Origin: Euryarchaeota archaeon UBA561
Lineage (GTDB): Archaea > Thermoplasmatota > Poseidoniia > Poseidoniales > Poseidoniaceae
Reading direction: 5' to 3'
Assembly (NCBI GenBank): GCA_002502295.1
Contig: DANX01000014.1
Location: 1 to 47,485 of the forward strand
Length of the DNA: 47,485 nucleotides
Below the pieces are notes generated by a model, which saw nothing but the letters and a program-made list of their open reading frames with translations, was not told the DNA's origin and ran no database searches. The position numbers were made by a program, and so were the translations under genes. Shown piece after piece: positions 9,602 through 19,900 of this stretch (position 1 is the stretch's first letter; every line of letters starts with the position of its first letter).

Positions 9602-9639
9602 GCGAGCAGTCCATAGACCCCTTCCTGTTCGGGTAGGTC

Positions 9640-10113
9640 ATGAACCACTGGTTGATGAAGTCAGAACTGGATGTCTATCCGTATTCACAATTGGTTGCTG
9701 ATGGTCAAACCCATTGGGATGGAGTGCGCAACTACCAAGCGAGAAACATGATGCGGGACGCTATGAACACCGGTGATTTGGTCCTGTTTTATCACTCCAA
9801 TACCAAACCTCCTCACGTTGCTGGTGTTGCGCGTGTGGTCCGAGGTGGTTACCCCGATTTCACCTCATGGGATTCCAATGGAAAGTACTTTGATGAAAAA
9901 TCAACACCTGAGAATCCTCGTTGGTTTATGGTTGACATAGAACCGGTGATGGAATTACCCATGGTTTCGCTGCATGCCATGAAGGAAAACCCCAATCTTG
10001 AGGGGATGCCTCTGCTGCAGCGAGGGCAGCGTCTTTCCGTGCAAGCCGTGTCCGCAACGCACTTTGATGAAGTGCTGAAGATGGCCAACGCTCAACGCTC
10101 TGATGTTGAATGA
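9640..10113 (+). CDS. EVE domain protein
   Basis: Single-domain protein of 157 residues in the EVE/PUA-like superfamily (thymocyte nuclear protein 1 type). The N-terminus MNHWLMKSELDVYPYSQL, then WDGVRNYQARNMMRDAMNTG and GDLVLFYHSN, are characteristic blocks of this fold, which binds modified bases in DNA or RNA. It covers the whole family length. It sits 38 bases after the RND gene and its stop lies just before the aminotransferase start, so it is probably cotranscribed. The family assignment is secure; which modified nucleotide it reads is unknown. Confidence 0.9.
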   Translation: MNHWLMKSELDVYPYSQLVADGQTHWDGVRNYQARNMMRDAMNTGDLVLFYHSNTKPPHVAGVARVVRGGYPDFTSWDSNGKYFDEKSTPENPRWFMVDIEPVMELPMVSLHAMKENPNLEGMPLLQRGQRLSVQAVSATHFDEVLKMANAQRSDVE

Positions 10114-10123
10114 AGGTGATGGT

Positions 10124-11347
10124 ATGACCGGTCCCATTCCAGTCTCAAACCGTGCGGCCAACATTGAATACGCCATTCGAGACGTTGTCGTGCCGGCTGT
10201 GGAATTGGAAGCACAAGGCCACGAAATTTTGAAACTCAACATCGGCGACCCCATCGCATATCCTGGCTTACCAACACCGCCTCACATGGTTGAGGCCTAC
10301 GTTGAAGCCCTTCGGAACGGCAAGAATGGCTACTCACCTTCCTACGGACTGCCAGTTCTTCGGGAAGCAATTGCGAAGGATGAGCAGCGAAAAGGATGGA
10401 ACGCAACGTCCGATGACGTGTATGTTTGTCATGGCGTCACAGAGGCACTGCAACTTATTTTTGCCGCCGTGCTTGATGAAGGTACCAAAGTGCTAGCACC
10501 CGGTCCACATTATCCCCCGTACATGGCGTACCCGCAGATGTACGGGGCTGAAACGGTTGAGTATCAGTTGCACAGTGATGATGGTTGGAAACTTGATTTT
10601 GGCGACATTGAAGAGAAAATGGACGACGATGTCCGTTTGCTGGTGCTCATCAATCCAAACAATCCCTGTGGAACGGTCTGTGGGGAGGAGGACATTGATG
10701 CGCTTCTCGCCATCGCACGGAAGTACCCAAACTGCATCGTGGTGGCGGATGAAATTTACGACGGTCTTGATTTTACAGGGCAACACGTATCGGTTGCCAG
10801 TCGAAGTCATGATGTCCCCGTTATCGCCCTTAACGGGGTTTCCAAGGTCTACTATGCCCCTGGTTGGCGCATTGGCTACATGGCGCTTCATGATCCTGCC
10901 AAACGAATGAACAATGTCCGAGATGGTTTGGAGCGCTTGCTCCGTTCCCGATTGTGCGCCTCAACACCGGCACAAATAGGCTACCTTGCTGGCTTGGAAC
11001 AAGACCGAAGCTGGATGGATGGCTACGCAACGCGAGTCAAACAACAGCGGGACCATTGCCTCAAACGCATTGAACAGATCGAAGGTTTGGAAGTTGAACA
11101 ACCCGGTGGGGCTTTTTACATGTTCATCCGTTTGACCGACGAGGCTTGGGCCAATGACGACAAATTGTTCGTTCTTAACCTGCTCCACGAAGAACATGTG
11201 TTGCTCGTCCATGGAAGTGGGTTTTCACCAAGGCTGGGGAAGGGGCATGTCCGGCTGGTCTACTTGGCTGACGTTGAGGTGTTGGATGAAGCATTTGACC
11301 GCATGGACCGGTTCTTGCAAAAGCATCGAACCACCAACATGTCGTAG
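10124..11347 (+). CDS. Class I/II PLP aminotransferase (alanine/aspartate type)
   Basis: Fold type I aminotransferase of about 407 residues. IKPLP-type blocks include LNIGDPIAYPG near residue 40, YSPSYGLPVLREAI near residue 70, LINPNNPCGTV for substrate/cofactor contacts, and the Schiff-base Lys at about 241 in NGVSKVYYAPGWRIGYM. The closest known pattern is the archaeal/bacterial AlaA-like group, which makes alanine from pyruvate and glutamate, but substrate cannot be fixed by eye. I chose the ATG at 10124, preceded by GAAGGTGATGG; an in-frame ATG at 10103 would overlap the EVE gene by 11 bases and lacks such a site. Confidence 0.88.
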   Translation: MTGPIPVSNRAANIEYAIRDVVVPAVELEAQGHEILKLNIGDPIAYPGLPTPPHMVEAYVEALRNGKNGYSPSYGLPVLREAIAKDEQRKGWNATSDDVYVCHGVTEALQLIFAAVLDEGTKVLAPGPHYPPYMAYPQMYGAETVEYQLHSDDGWKLDFGDIEEKMDDDVRLLVLINPNNPCGTVCGEEDIDALLAIARKYPNCIVVADEIYDGLDFTGQHVSVASRSHDVPVIALNGVSKVYYAPGWRIGYMALHDPAKRMNNVRDGLERLLRSRLCASTPAQIGYLAGLEQDRSWMDGYATRVKQQRDHCLKRIEQIEGLEVEQPGGAFYMFIRLTDEAWANDDKLFVLNLLHEEHVLLVHGSGFSPRLGKGHVRLVYLADVEVLDEAFDRMDRFLQKHRTTNMS

Positions 11348-11355
11348 GAGAATTG

Positions 11356-14300
11356 ATGAATCAAGGGCCAAGAGGCTTCGACATGGGCCGCAATTCCGTC
11401 GTTGGATTGGCAGTGTTAGCGGCCGTGATTTTTTCCCCCGTGGCTTCTGCATCGACCACATCGACAACCTACAATGCTTCATTCGAGAGTTTTCTGCCGC
11501 TGATTTTGGCATTGATCGTTGCTTACTTTGTTCGCAGATGGTTTATCCCTCAACAACTCAAAAATTTGCAAGTGGCTTTTGAGATTGATGATGACCTGTA
11601 CGAAGTTCACCGAATCACTCGAACCTTGCGGGACTCGCGACGGCTGCTCAAGGTTGGCCGTGTAGGCTACGGTGTTCTTCTGTACATGATGGGGCTCACT
11701 GGGGTTCTCATTCTCATTGCTGAACTCCTGTTGGATGCTGCGGTCTTTTCTCAGCTAAATCTCTATGTGATTGCGACACTTATCCTCATCCCCGTCCTGA
11801 TATCCCCGTGGGAGTCGCTCAACAGTCAACTTGCCTCACGAAGACGTGATGTTCGCTCATCGGTCAGTGCCGACCTCATTCGGCGCGTGTTTACCCTCGC
11901 TCTCCTCCTCATCATTACCTTCTTGGTTCTGGCGTACGGTGTCCAAGTTGAGGGTTCGCTAACACCCACATGGTTGGCTTTTGCCATGTTGGCCTTCATG
12001 GCACCGACAATCATTGCGTACGGTCGAATCATGGGTGCTTCTTGGAACATGCTTCTCATCAACAAATGGCGAACGACACGAGGTCGTAAAAATCCAATCG
12101 ATCCAGACAAAAATGGTTTCATCGGGCGTATATTTTCTTTCCTGCTTGTCCTCTTCCTTTTAACGATGCCCATTACGGCACTTAACGGCATATTGACGGT
12201 GTTTTATGTCATGATTAACGCTCCTCCAAATTCCGAAGAAATCCTCAATTACGGTGGCATTATTGGCTACTCGCTGTTCGTCCGCATCGATGCGATTTCG
12301 GAATTTTTGTTTCACTGGGAATTCATCAAATCGTTGCCTCAATTCCTTTCTCTTTACCTTACACTCAACATTGCTATTGTCGGCTTGGCGTTTATTTTTG
12401 AATTGACGCGCAACCTCATCCTTGGAGGTCAAACCTTCGGTGGTATGTTCGGTGTGGTTTTGGACACGCCCCGTGAAATTCGAGCTGAAAAATCGGCTCA
12501 AGCGAGGCAACTCACGTTTGCATTTGCTGGATTCTCAGGATACACCGTTCTCCTGCTCATTCTTGTCTGTTACAAGGAATTTGGCTCGCTGATGCCGCTC
12601 ACCACCACGCTGGAAGCGAATGACTTCGATGAAGAAATGCGTCTGCTCACCGTTTGGCTGTTCATTGCTGTTGGTCAACTCATTTTCCTCATGACCTGGT
12701 TGCTTTCAATCAGCAAGTTTGGGCATCTCGTCAGCCTTCGTTTTGACTTGAACCCCGACGAACGCCGTGAAGGAGCCGTTCTCCTCGAGGGCGGAGACCG
12801 CTTGAAAAACTTGGTAGAAAATGCAGCCTTTAATGAGGATTTAGACATGTTAATTCGTATTCAGACGCACGATTTCCCTGGTGATCAAGCGCTGATACGT
12901 CAGGAACAATCCCGTGCATCCATGTGGGAAAAGTCGCTTCGGGGTTTGTGGCCTGAGGCCATTGAAGAGAGTCGGAAACTCCTCGCCCAATCCGGAGGAG
13001 ACAACGACGAAGCCAGGATGCTCATCGCAACCGGCTACATGGCGCTGCGACGTTTGGACGCCGCTCGAGAGGCTCTGCATGGGTTGCAACAACCAGAAGG
13101 CTACGATGAACCCGAAATTCTCTCTTTCATCTGTGAATGGCTTGATCCTTGGAACGGTGCGGTGACAGAGGACGACATATGGGACTGGGAAAACAATTCG
13201 ACCATTGACTACCTCCAAATGTTGCAGACCATGATGAAGACATGGAAGCCTCAACCCACTGAAATGATGGTCCACAATGACAAACTCTCTCAGACTGGTC
13301 AACTTTCCATGGTTGCTCTTCTTCGAGGTCAACGAAGGTACGATGAAGCCCTGCAGCTGGCCATTTCACTTGTCCGTTCCGATCCGATTGGTGTTCGTCC
13401 TCGCCTCGCAGTCGCTCTTTGCCTTTTGGACACTGGACAATGGCACGACGCAAAAACCGTCCTTGATGAACTCATCAAAAGCGACAGCAAAGACCCAAGG
13501 GTCCAGGCATTGGCTGTCATCTTTGGATACGGCACAAAAGGACGAGAACACATGGAGGTCTCTTTGCTGCTTGACGACAGGAAGGAGACGAAGAAGTGGA
13601 TGGACGCTGCTCCAGTAAACGCTTACGCCGCCCTCCTCCAAAAAGGCGGGCTTGATGAAGCCATGAACGCAAACGTCCTCATCGCCGCCCACGAGGCAAC
13701 AAGGCGGGCCGTACCACCGAGGTATTCTCCTGGTATTCTGTCAGGCGTGTTCCAATACCTGGTACTCATCCCCGTATGGTTTGTGATGGGCATTCTCGCC
13801 TATCAGGAAATCGGTGATGTTGAGGGTTTAGCAGTGCTTGGCAGCTTGCTCTTTGCGCATTTCTCCTACCGGCGGGTTGCTCGGCAACAGGAACACCAAA
13901 TACGGCATCGAGATCAGCGCGGGATGATCAAATACGCCCGGCGCCTCAAGCGATTCAAGGCCGTCCCTGAAGCCAGTAATATTCCGATTGGGAACCATCT
14001 GCTGTTGAGCGGAATCCTTGTAACGGTGAACGGGGTTGTCCTCGATATCGGTTATCCTGCATGGATGTTCGAACGTCTACCAAAAGAACAGGACAAGAAA
14101 GTTCGGCAACGTCTTCGCAAGCGTAGCGTAGCCCTCGAGAAAGGAAAAACTCCTCGGGTGTCAACCCTCGGGAAAGCTTGGTGGCTAAAGCGGCCAAAAG
14201 AGCACGGTGAAGCCGGCCCTCTGCTGGAGCGCGCCATCGGTCCAGTTGCATACCGGGGACGCACCAATTACACCCGCAAGAAGGAGCCAAGGGCCTTAAA

Positions 14301-14379
14301 CGACGCAGCAGAAGGAAAAGAAACTCCGCTCCAAAAACGGTTCATTCCGCGAAACACCATACGGTCCGAACGCTCCTGA
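11356..14379 (+). CDS. Large multi-pass membrane protein with TPR-like soluble domain
   Basis: A protein of about 1007 residues that I do not recognise as a named family. An N-terminal signal-like segment ends near PVASAS. Many hydrophobic spans follow up to about residue 465. A long helical soluble region (about 480-790) has TPR-like pairs such as EARMLIATGYMALRRLDAAREAL and RRYDEALQLAISLVRSDP. Further hydrophobic spans follow near 793-835, and the tail is strongly basic (RQRLRKRS and later). TPR regions usually hold partner proteins, so this could be a membrane scaffold. The start is ATG 11356 with TAGGAG five bases upstream; the TTG at 11353 is too close to that site. It lies between the aminotransferase and glyA on one strand. 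Confidence 0.7.
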   Translation: MNQGPRGFDMGRNSVVGLAVLAAVIFSPVASASTTSTTYNASFESFLPLILALIVAYFVRRWFIPQQLKNLQVAFEIDDDLYEVHRITRTLRDSRRLLKVGRVGYGVLLYMMGLTGVLILIAELLLDAAVFSQLNLYVIATLILIPVLISPWESLNSQLASRRRDVRSSVSADLIRRVFTLALLLIITFLVLAYGVQVEGSLTPTWLAFAMLAFMAPTIIAYGRIMGASWNMLLINKWRTTRGRKNPIDPDKNGFIGRIFSFLLVLFLLTMPITALNGILTVFYVMINAPPNSEEILNYGGIIGYSLFVRIDAISEFLFHWEFIKSLPQFLSLYLTLNIAIVGLAFIFELTRNLILGGQTFGGMFGVVLDTPREIRAEKSAQARQLTFAFAGFSGYTVLLLILVCYKEFGSLMPLTTTLEANDFDEEMRLLTVWLFIAVGQLIFLMTWLLSISKFGHLVSLRFDLNPDERREGAVLLEGGDRLKNLVENAAFNEDLDMLIRIQTHDFPGDQALIRQEQSRASMWEKSLRGLWPEAIEESRKLLAQSGGDNDEARMLIATGYMALRRLDAAREALHGLQQPEGYDEPEILSFICEWLDPWNGAVTEDDIWDWENNSTIDYLQMLQTMMKTWKPQPTEMMVHNDKLSQTGQLSMVALLRGQRRYDEALQLAISLVRSDPIGVRPRLAVALCLLDTGQWHDAKTVLDELIKSDSKDPRVQALAVIFGYGTKGREHMEVSLLLDDRKETKKWMDAAPVNAYAALLQKGGLDEAMNANVLIAAHEATRRAVPPRYSPGILSGVFQYLVLIPVWFVMGILAYQEIGDVEGLAVLGSLLFAHFSYRRVARQQEHQIRHRDQRGMIKYARRLKRFKAVPEASNIPIGNHLLLSGILVTVNGVVLDIGYPAWMFERLPKEQDKKVRQRLRKRSVALEKGKTPRVSTLGKAWWLKRPKEHGEAGPLLERAIGPVAYRGRTNYTRKKEPRALNDAAEGKETPLQKRFIPRNTIRSERS

Positions 14380-14437
14380 TTCACTCTCATATCCGACCTA
14401 ACGAGGGTTCAAAGACTGCCGAAACCACCGTGCAAGT

Positions 14438-15751
14438 ATGGACCAGCGTCAAGGTGCATGGAGTGCATCTGCAAAGCACAAAGAATTCGCAGAAACAGTC
14501 AGCCAAGCCGTTCAATCAAGCGGAGATCTCTACCGTCTAGGATTGGGCATGATCGCTTCGGAAAACATCGTTTCTCCCGCTGTCAGAAACATTGTCTCCA
14601 GCGATTTGCACGGCCGCTATGCAGAGGGGCTTCCTGGCAAACGCTACTACCAGGGATGCGATGATTTTGACACCATTGAAGCCTTGGGGATTGATCTCGC
14701 CCAGCAGGTGTTTGGAGCGAACTTTGCAAACATCCAATCCACGTCCGGGACGGTCTCAAACATTGGTGCTCTCAAGGCACTGGCTAAGCCGGGCGATGCC
14801 ATAACAGCTGTTTCCACCGCTGACGGTGGTCACATTTCTCACGCACGGATGGGGGCAGTGGGACTGCGGGACCTTAACCTGACAACGTATCCGTGGAACG
14901 AAGACCGCATGGAACCCGACATTGATGCTGCGTGCAAGACCATTCGTGAGGTTGAACCCAAAGTAGCTCTGTTTGGTCAATCGGTCTTTCTGTTTCCAAC
15001 CCCGCTTGAAGAAATGGCTGCAGCTGCAAAGGAAGTTGGTGCTTCGGTTATGTACGACGGAGCCCACGTTTTGGGCTTGATTGCCGGCGGTCAATTTCAA
15101 GATCCACTCCGGGAAGGAGCCGACCTCATGACCGGTTCGAGTCACAAAACATTTCCTGGTCCACAGGGCGGATTTTTGCTTTCTTCTTCGGAAGACGAGA
15201 CGTTCCAACGACGGTTGAACAACGCCATGTTCCCCGGCGTATGTTCTTCGTACCATCTTCACCATGTTGCGGGCAAAGTGATGGCCCTCGCTGAGTTCAT
15301 GGAATACGGTGAAGCCTACGCCCGGGATACGGTTTCTAATGCACAAGCATTTGCCGAAGCGTTGGCCTCAGAAGGGTTTGACGTGCTGGCTGAAAGCCGT
15401 GGATACACGGCATCGCATCAAGTGTTGACCCGACACGGCGAGTTGGATTCTGGTGCTGGAGCACGAGCGGCTAAGCGTCTTGAGGAAGCCGGCATCATAA
15501 CGAACATGAACATGCTCCCAGGCGATACCAAAGCGATGACTCCATCCGGTTTGCGGCTCGGTGTTCAAGAGCTGACTCGGGTTGGTTTCACCAACGACGA
15601 CATGCAAGATGTCGCTCGATTTTATGCTCGAGTCTTGCTCCAAGAGGAAGATACCAACCACGTGCGGAAAGACGTTCAAGCCCTGAAAAGTGAACGTCAG
15701 ACCATACGCTATTGTTTCAATGAAGAGGGACATTCGGGTTATCCAGTTTGA
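14438..15751 (+). CDS. glyA: Serine hydroxymethyltransferase
   Basis: Cytoplasmic PLP enzyme interconverting serine and glycine with a tetrahydropterin or folate one-carbon carrier. GMIASENIVSPAVR near residue 38, the block GRYAEGLPGKRYYQG, and the Schiff-base Lys at 237 in TGSSHKTFPGPQGG define the family. The archaeal form without a long bacterial insert fits the 437 residues. The ATG at 14438 lacks a strong ribosome binding site, and a TATA-like CTCATATC lies about 50 bases upstream. The gene is followed after 12 bases by an unknown gene, so the two are probably cotranscribed. Confidence 0.95.
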   Translation: MDQRQGAWSASAKHKEFAETVSQAVQSSGDLYRLGLGMIASENIVSPAVRNIVSSDLHGRYAEGLPGKRYYQGCDDFDTIEALGIDLAQQVFGANFANIQSTSGTVSNIGALKALAKPGDAITAVSTADGGHISHARMGAVGLRDLNLTTYPWNEDRMEPDIDAACKTIREVEPKVALFGQSVFLFPTPLEEMAAAAKEVGASVMYDGAHVLGLIAGGQFQDPLREGADLMTGSSHKTFPGPQGGFLLSSSEDETFQRRLNNAMFPGVCSSYHLHHVAGKVMALAEFMEYGEAYARDTVSNAQAFAEALASEGFDVLAESRGYTASHQVLTRHGELDSGAGARAAKRLEEAGIITNMNMLPGDTKAMTPSGLRLGVQELTRVGFTNDDMQDVARFYARVLLQEEDTNHVRKDVQALKSERQTIRYCFNEEGHSGYPV

Positions 15752-15763
15752 TGGGGTGTTCCG

Positions 15764-16786
15764 ATGGGGAACCCAGCCGTCCATACCCTCGAAGCCTTCA
15801 CGTTTGGTTCGGAAGGTTTGTTTTTTGATGCCATCGGTGAACCCTGCCTCCTGCTCGGGACGGTTGAATTCCAGAATTTCGTTCATGCGCTGGATGAATC
15901 GTTTGAGGCCCCTCTCGGGCGACGTCTCATCTACGCTGCAACAGACTCTGAGGAACGCGCCATCAACGGCGGAGATGCCTTTCAATTCGGTCGTTGGTTC
16001 GGAAAGCGCCGCGCTGAACAAGCCCTGAAAGCACGAGCTAAGTCCATGGGTTGGGGATGGATCGAACGCCAGCAAATTCTTGGGCCTGCCCACGATGGTT
16101 TGTGCGTCGGTTTTTCGCTTGCGCACGCCGAACATCTCTCCCAATCACGCCACGAATTGGAGTGGAATCAACGCACTCCTGAACTCATTCAAACGACGTT
16201 CAAGACAAAGCAGGGTGATATGCTCCCTGCTCCTCCTTCCGTCCGATTAAACTGGTCGGACACGTCCAGTGAAACTTCTGCTCTTGAGGTTGTGGAACTT
16301 GACCTTGATGTGCGCGAGGCAACCTTCTTTTGCGGCGAAGCCAGGTCATTTTTTGTTCCTACTGAGATGATGCATCATTTGATTGCCGGTCTCTGCGGTC
16401 GCCCGGTTGGGGATACACCCTCCCTCGAGATTGCCCATGTTGGTGAATTGGAACAGCCCGAAGTTTTCAGGGCCGTTGTTCACGCTGCAATGACGGCCTA
16501 CAACCAAACTGACTTTCCTATTTACCTTCAAACAAAGGATGACTGGTTCGGCCATTTATCGGCAAAGCTTACCATGCGAGGATTCGGAACGGTCGAAGTC
16601 GAAAAAAGCATCTTGGATGGCGATGATATGACGAGGTTTCTGGTTCGCTCGCCTGCACCGGCCATCGTTGCTGGAACCTTGCTCGGTATGTGGCACCGGG
16701 CCCATGGGAAACGATTTGTCGCTTCCTTTCATCTGAATTCATTGGGTTTGGTCGTTGAAGCAGCAGAACCCACCGTGGATTATTGA
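15764..16786 (+). CDS. Unknown two-part cytosolic protein downstream of glyA
   Basis: A 340-residue protein I do not recognise. It has no signal peptide or membrane span. It seems to contain two similar halves: one with GRRLIYAATDSEERAINGG and GRWFGKRRAEQALKARAKS (about residues 45-95), the other with VFRAVVHAAMTAYNQ and MRGFGTVEVEKS (about 235-285). The helix-rich pattern ending in an aromatic/Gly beta strand faintly recalls V4R small-molecule binding domains, but no Cys ligands mark it and I do not assign it. The ATG at 15764 lies 12 bases after glyA with a GGGGTG element upstream. Cotranscription with glyA suggests, weakly, a link to one-carbon or amino acid metabolism. Confidence 0.6.
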   Translation: MGNPAVHTLEAFTFGSEGLFFDAIGEPCLLLGTVEFQNFVHALDESFEAPLGRRLIYAATDSEERAINGGDAFQFGRWFGKRRAEQALKARAKSMGWGWIERQQILGPAHDGLCVGFSLAHAEHLSQSRHELEWNQRTPELIQTTFKTKQGDMLPAPPSVRLNWSDTSSETSALEVVELDLDVREATFFCGEARSFFVPTEMMHHLIAGLCGRPVGDTPSLEIAHVGELEQPEVFRAVVHAAMTAYNQTDFPIYLQTKDDWFGHLSAKLTMRGFGTVEVEKSILDGDDMTRFLVRSPAPAIVAGTLLGMWHRAHGKRFVASFHLNSLGLVVEAAEPTVDY

Positions 16787-16901
16787 AAGAAAGCGCACCT
16801 ACCTCGCTCTTTTGGGACCTCACATCGTGCTCATCTTTGGTCAAGGTTCATAACCGAACCAATGCCTCGGAGAATTAGCACAACAGTGCTGGGTGTCACA
16901 G

Positions 16902-19900
16902 ATGAGTCTCAATCACAACCAGATGGCGTATGTAGCAATCGTTTCTACCCTCATTTTTGGATCGCTTTTTGTGGGTATCTCTGGGTTTTTCCAAACAAGT
17001 GAGGAAATCGGCGGGTATGAAAGCGCTGTTGAGGAGGACATCCGTGGTGAAACCGCCCTCATCGAGGCGGGTCTTGATACCGATGGCGATGGTCTTTCGG
17101 ACAAGCTGGAAGAAACTCAGTACGGCACGGATGTCAACGATCCTGATACGGACAACGATGGCATGAGTGACGGTTGGGAAGTTCAACATGGACTGAATCC
17201 ACTCGATAACGGTGAATCAGAAGACCTTGAAATAGACCCAACACAAAACGACGAATCAAGCGATGCGCAAGTTGAGAATGAAACTGAATCATGGCCAGAT
17301 CCCAACCAAGGACCGAGTGGAGACCCGGACCGAGACGGATTAACAAACCAAGCCGAACAAGAACTCGGCACAGACCCACAACGCGCCGACACGGACAACG
17401 ATGGACTCAACGACCGCTGGGAATCATTGTACACAACCAGTGTCCAGACACCCGGTGGCGAAGTGGTTTTGTTCAACCCGCTTGATGGCAACTGGGATTG
17501 TCTCTTGCTGGATGCTGCTATGCTCGATGCTCTGCAGGACCGCTTTGACGGTGAAGACGGCATGGCAGACTGGGACGATTTGGCTTCCAATGACCGGCAC
17601 TCGTGCGACATGGTTCTTGATACGGACGACGATGGTTTGGCGAATTTTGAAGAAGAATCGTTCGGTACAAACCCAACATCTCGAGATTCTGACATGGACT
17701 TGATTGATGACATCGTTGAAGTGGCCAACGGAACATTCGGCCTGTTCACGGGCATGGGTGAAAACTGCAATGAACCGCTCCTCCAATCCGTCGTTCGCAC
17801 TGGACCGTTCCACGGCGTGGAACGCAGCTGGTTCATGATGGACATGGACGGCGATGGTCTGCTCAACGGTCCCTCAGATTGGGACACCGATGGCGACGGA
17901 ATGCCTGATGGGTTCGAATACTGCTATTCAGACAGCACCATGGCTCCAAACGCAGCCTATGTGCTGAATCCTGCTAACGCTTCGGACGGCTATGGCGACT
18001 GGGACGAAGATGGAATGAATAACCTAGAGGAATACCAAGTCGCTCAAATTTTTGGTGAAGGCAACTTTACCTCACCCTGGTTGGAAGACACCGACCAAGA
18101 CGAAATGCCAGACCAGTGGGAAGCAGTCAATGGGCTCCATCCTCGCTCAGCGTTGAACCGAAACGAAGACCCTGACATGGACGGATACGATCTTGACGCA
18201 GACGGCCACATCATGTTCAGCGAACTCGAAAACACGGCCATCGTCAACAGTGTTGATGTCTCACTGGGAGATCAAGTGTCAGAAAATCAACAAGTTGCTT
18301 CCGCTCGCATCACCCTCGCAGGTGGCAATCAGCAGGTTGTAGCTTTGCGTTCTCCAGTGGACGGTTACGTTTACGAAATGAACGTCGTTGTTGGGCAAAG
18401 CATTGAATCTCGATTGTTCAGTTGGATGAACATCGTTGAGGAGGAAGAACGCTTTACCAACGTAATGGAGTACAAAGCCAACGACCGTGACCAAGACGGT
18501 ATTCTTGACGGACGAAGCACCGACCCACTCAACGCCGATACCGATGCGGATGGACTCATTGACGGGATTGAAGTGATGGGTTGGGAAATTCTTGTCGTTA
18601 ACCGTGGCGTGCAACCGACTTGGGTGACGTCCGACCCGGGATTGTACGACACCGATGCGGACGGTCTCTCGGATTATGCTGAATTTTCGGCAACATGCAA
18701 CCTCGGCGGTTCAAACGCCTCCAACCCGGACACGGATTCGGATGGACTGACCGATCTTGAGGAAGCGGGTGACAATTTCATGTGGGAGGGTGAATCATAC
18801 TCCACCAGCCCGTGCATGTTTGACACCGACAACGACGGTCTCGAAGACGGTGAAGAGGTGGTTGCAGGCGCTGACAATTTCCTCACGCACGCCAACAATT
18901 CGGACACGGATGACGATGGACTGATCGACGGCCAAGAAGTGCTGTTTGTACCTCGTCCCTTCCAGAACCCGACCAACCCATTGCTTAACGACACCGATGG
19001 TGATGGTATGCTCGATGGATGGGAAATGCAAGTAAAGTCCGCAGAAGACAACACAAACTCTCACAGCCTTTGGGTCGCCACATCTACTTGGGAACGCCCG
19101 GGTTGCGAGTCCACCCAAACCAGTTCGTGCACAATGCAGCCTGGTGGCTATGTTTGGCAGAATTGGCTCGGTGGTTTTGCGCTGGAACCTAAATTCCAAG
19201 TGAGTGAAATGAACCTTACAGGATTCCAGATGCCCAGTAGCGACCTTTGCGACGGGTGCAATGGACGTTGGGCCCTTGACCCATCACTGAGTTCGTTGAA
19301 AGACGACACCTTTGACATTGACAACGATACGCTCGCAAACGGCATGGAAGCCCCTGATCGATGGGATACCAACCCTGTCGACGATGACACCGATGGCGAC
19401 ATGCTGCCCGATGGGTGGGAAGTCTACTACTCCCAACTTGCTTTCGAGACAGGACTGGCCGACAACGAAACCGTCGGCGTTTATGGCGCTCGTGGCGTGA
19501 TGGACCCGTCCATGCCGGACAGCGATTTGGACGGCATTGACGATGGGTTTGAAGACCCAGACAACGATGGTTTGAATCGAACTGGGTTGGTAAAGCGGTA
19601 TTGTCCTGGGTACAACGACACGACCAACTCGGAGTGCAATATTGACCCAGATACACCTGACGGTCAACGATTCTATGACAATCTACAGAACTACACGAAC
19701 TTTGAGGAGATGCAAAACGGGACCAACCCCATCACCAACGACTCGGATGGCGATGATTGGAACGATGGACCGGAGGTTTACTACCAAGACCACGATGATG
19801 ACGGCATGGCGACCGGCTGGGAATACCATTTCCAGTTCGATCCGTTTGACGGCGCCGACCGAATGGTTGACACCGACGGCGACGGCCACGTCAATTTCTG

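Noticed and set aside
15368..16144. 258-codon open frame opposite glyA and its neighbour
   Set aside because: It spans two well-supported genes on the other strand and has no recognisable domain.
15764..16786. V4R domain protein
   Set aside because: Only a faint pattern match; no Cys cluster and no confident alignment by eye.
16877..16890. Hairpin AGCAC-AACA-GTGCT before the surface-protein gene
   Set aside because: Five-base arms are common by chance and no other signal supports it.
17183..17887. Ser-rich open frame opposite the surface protein gene
   Set aside because: Composition follows from antisense of Asp codons; no start signal or motif.
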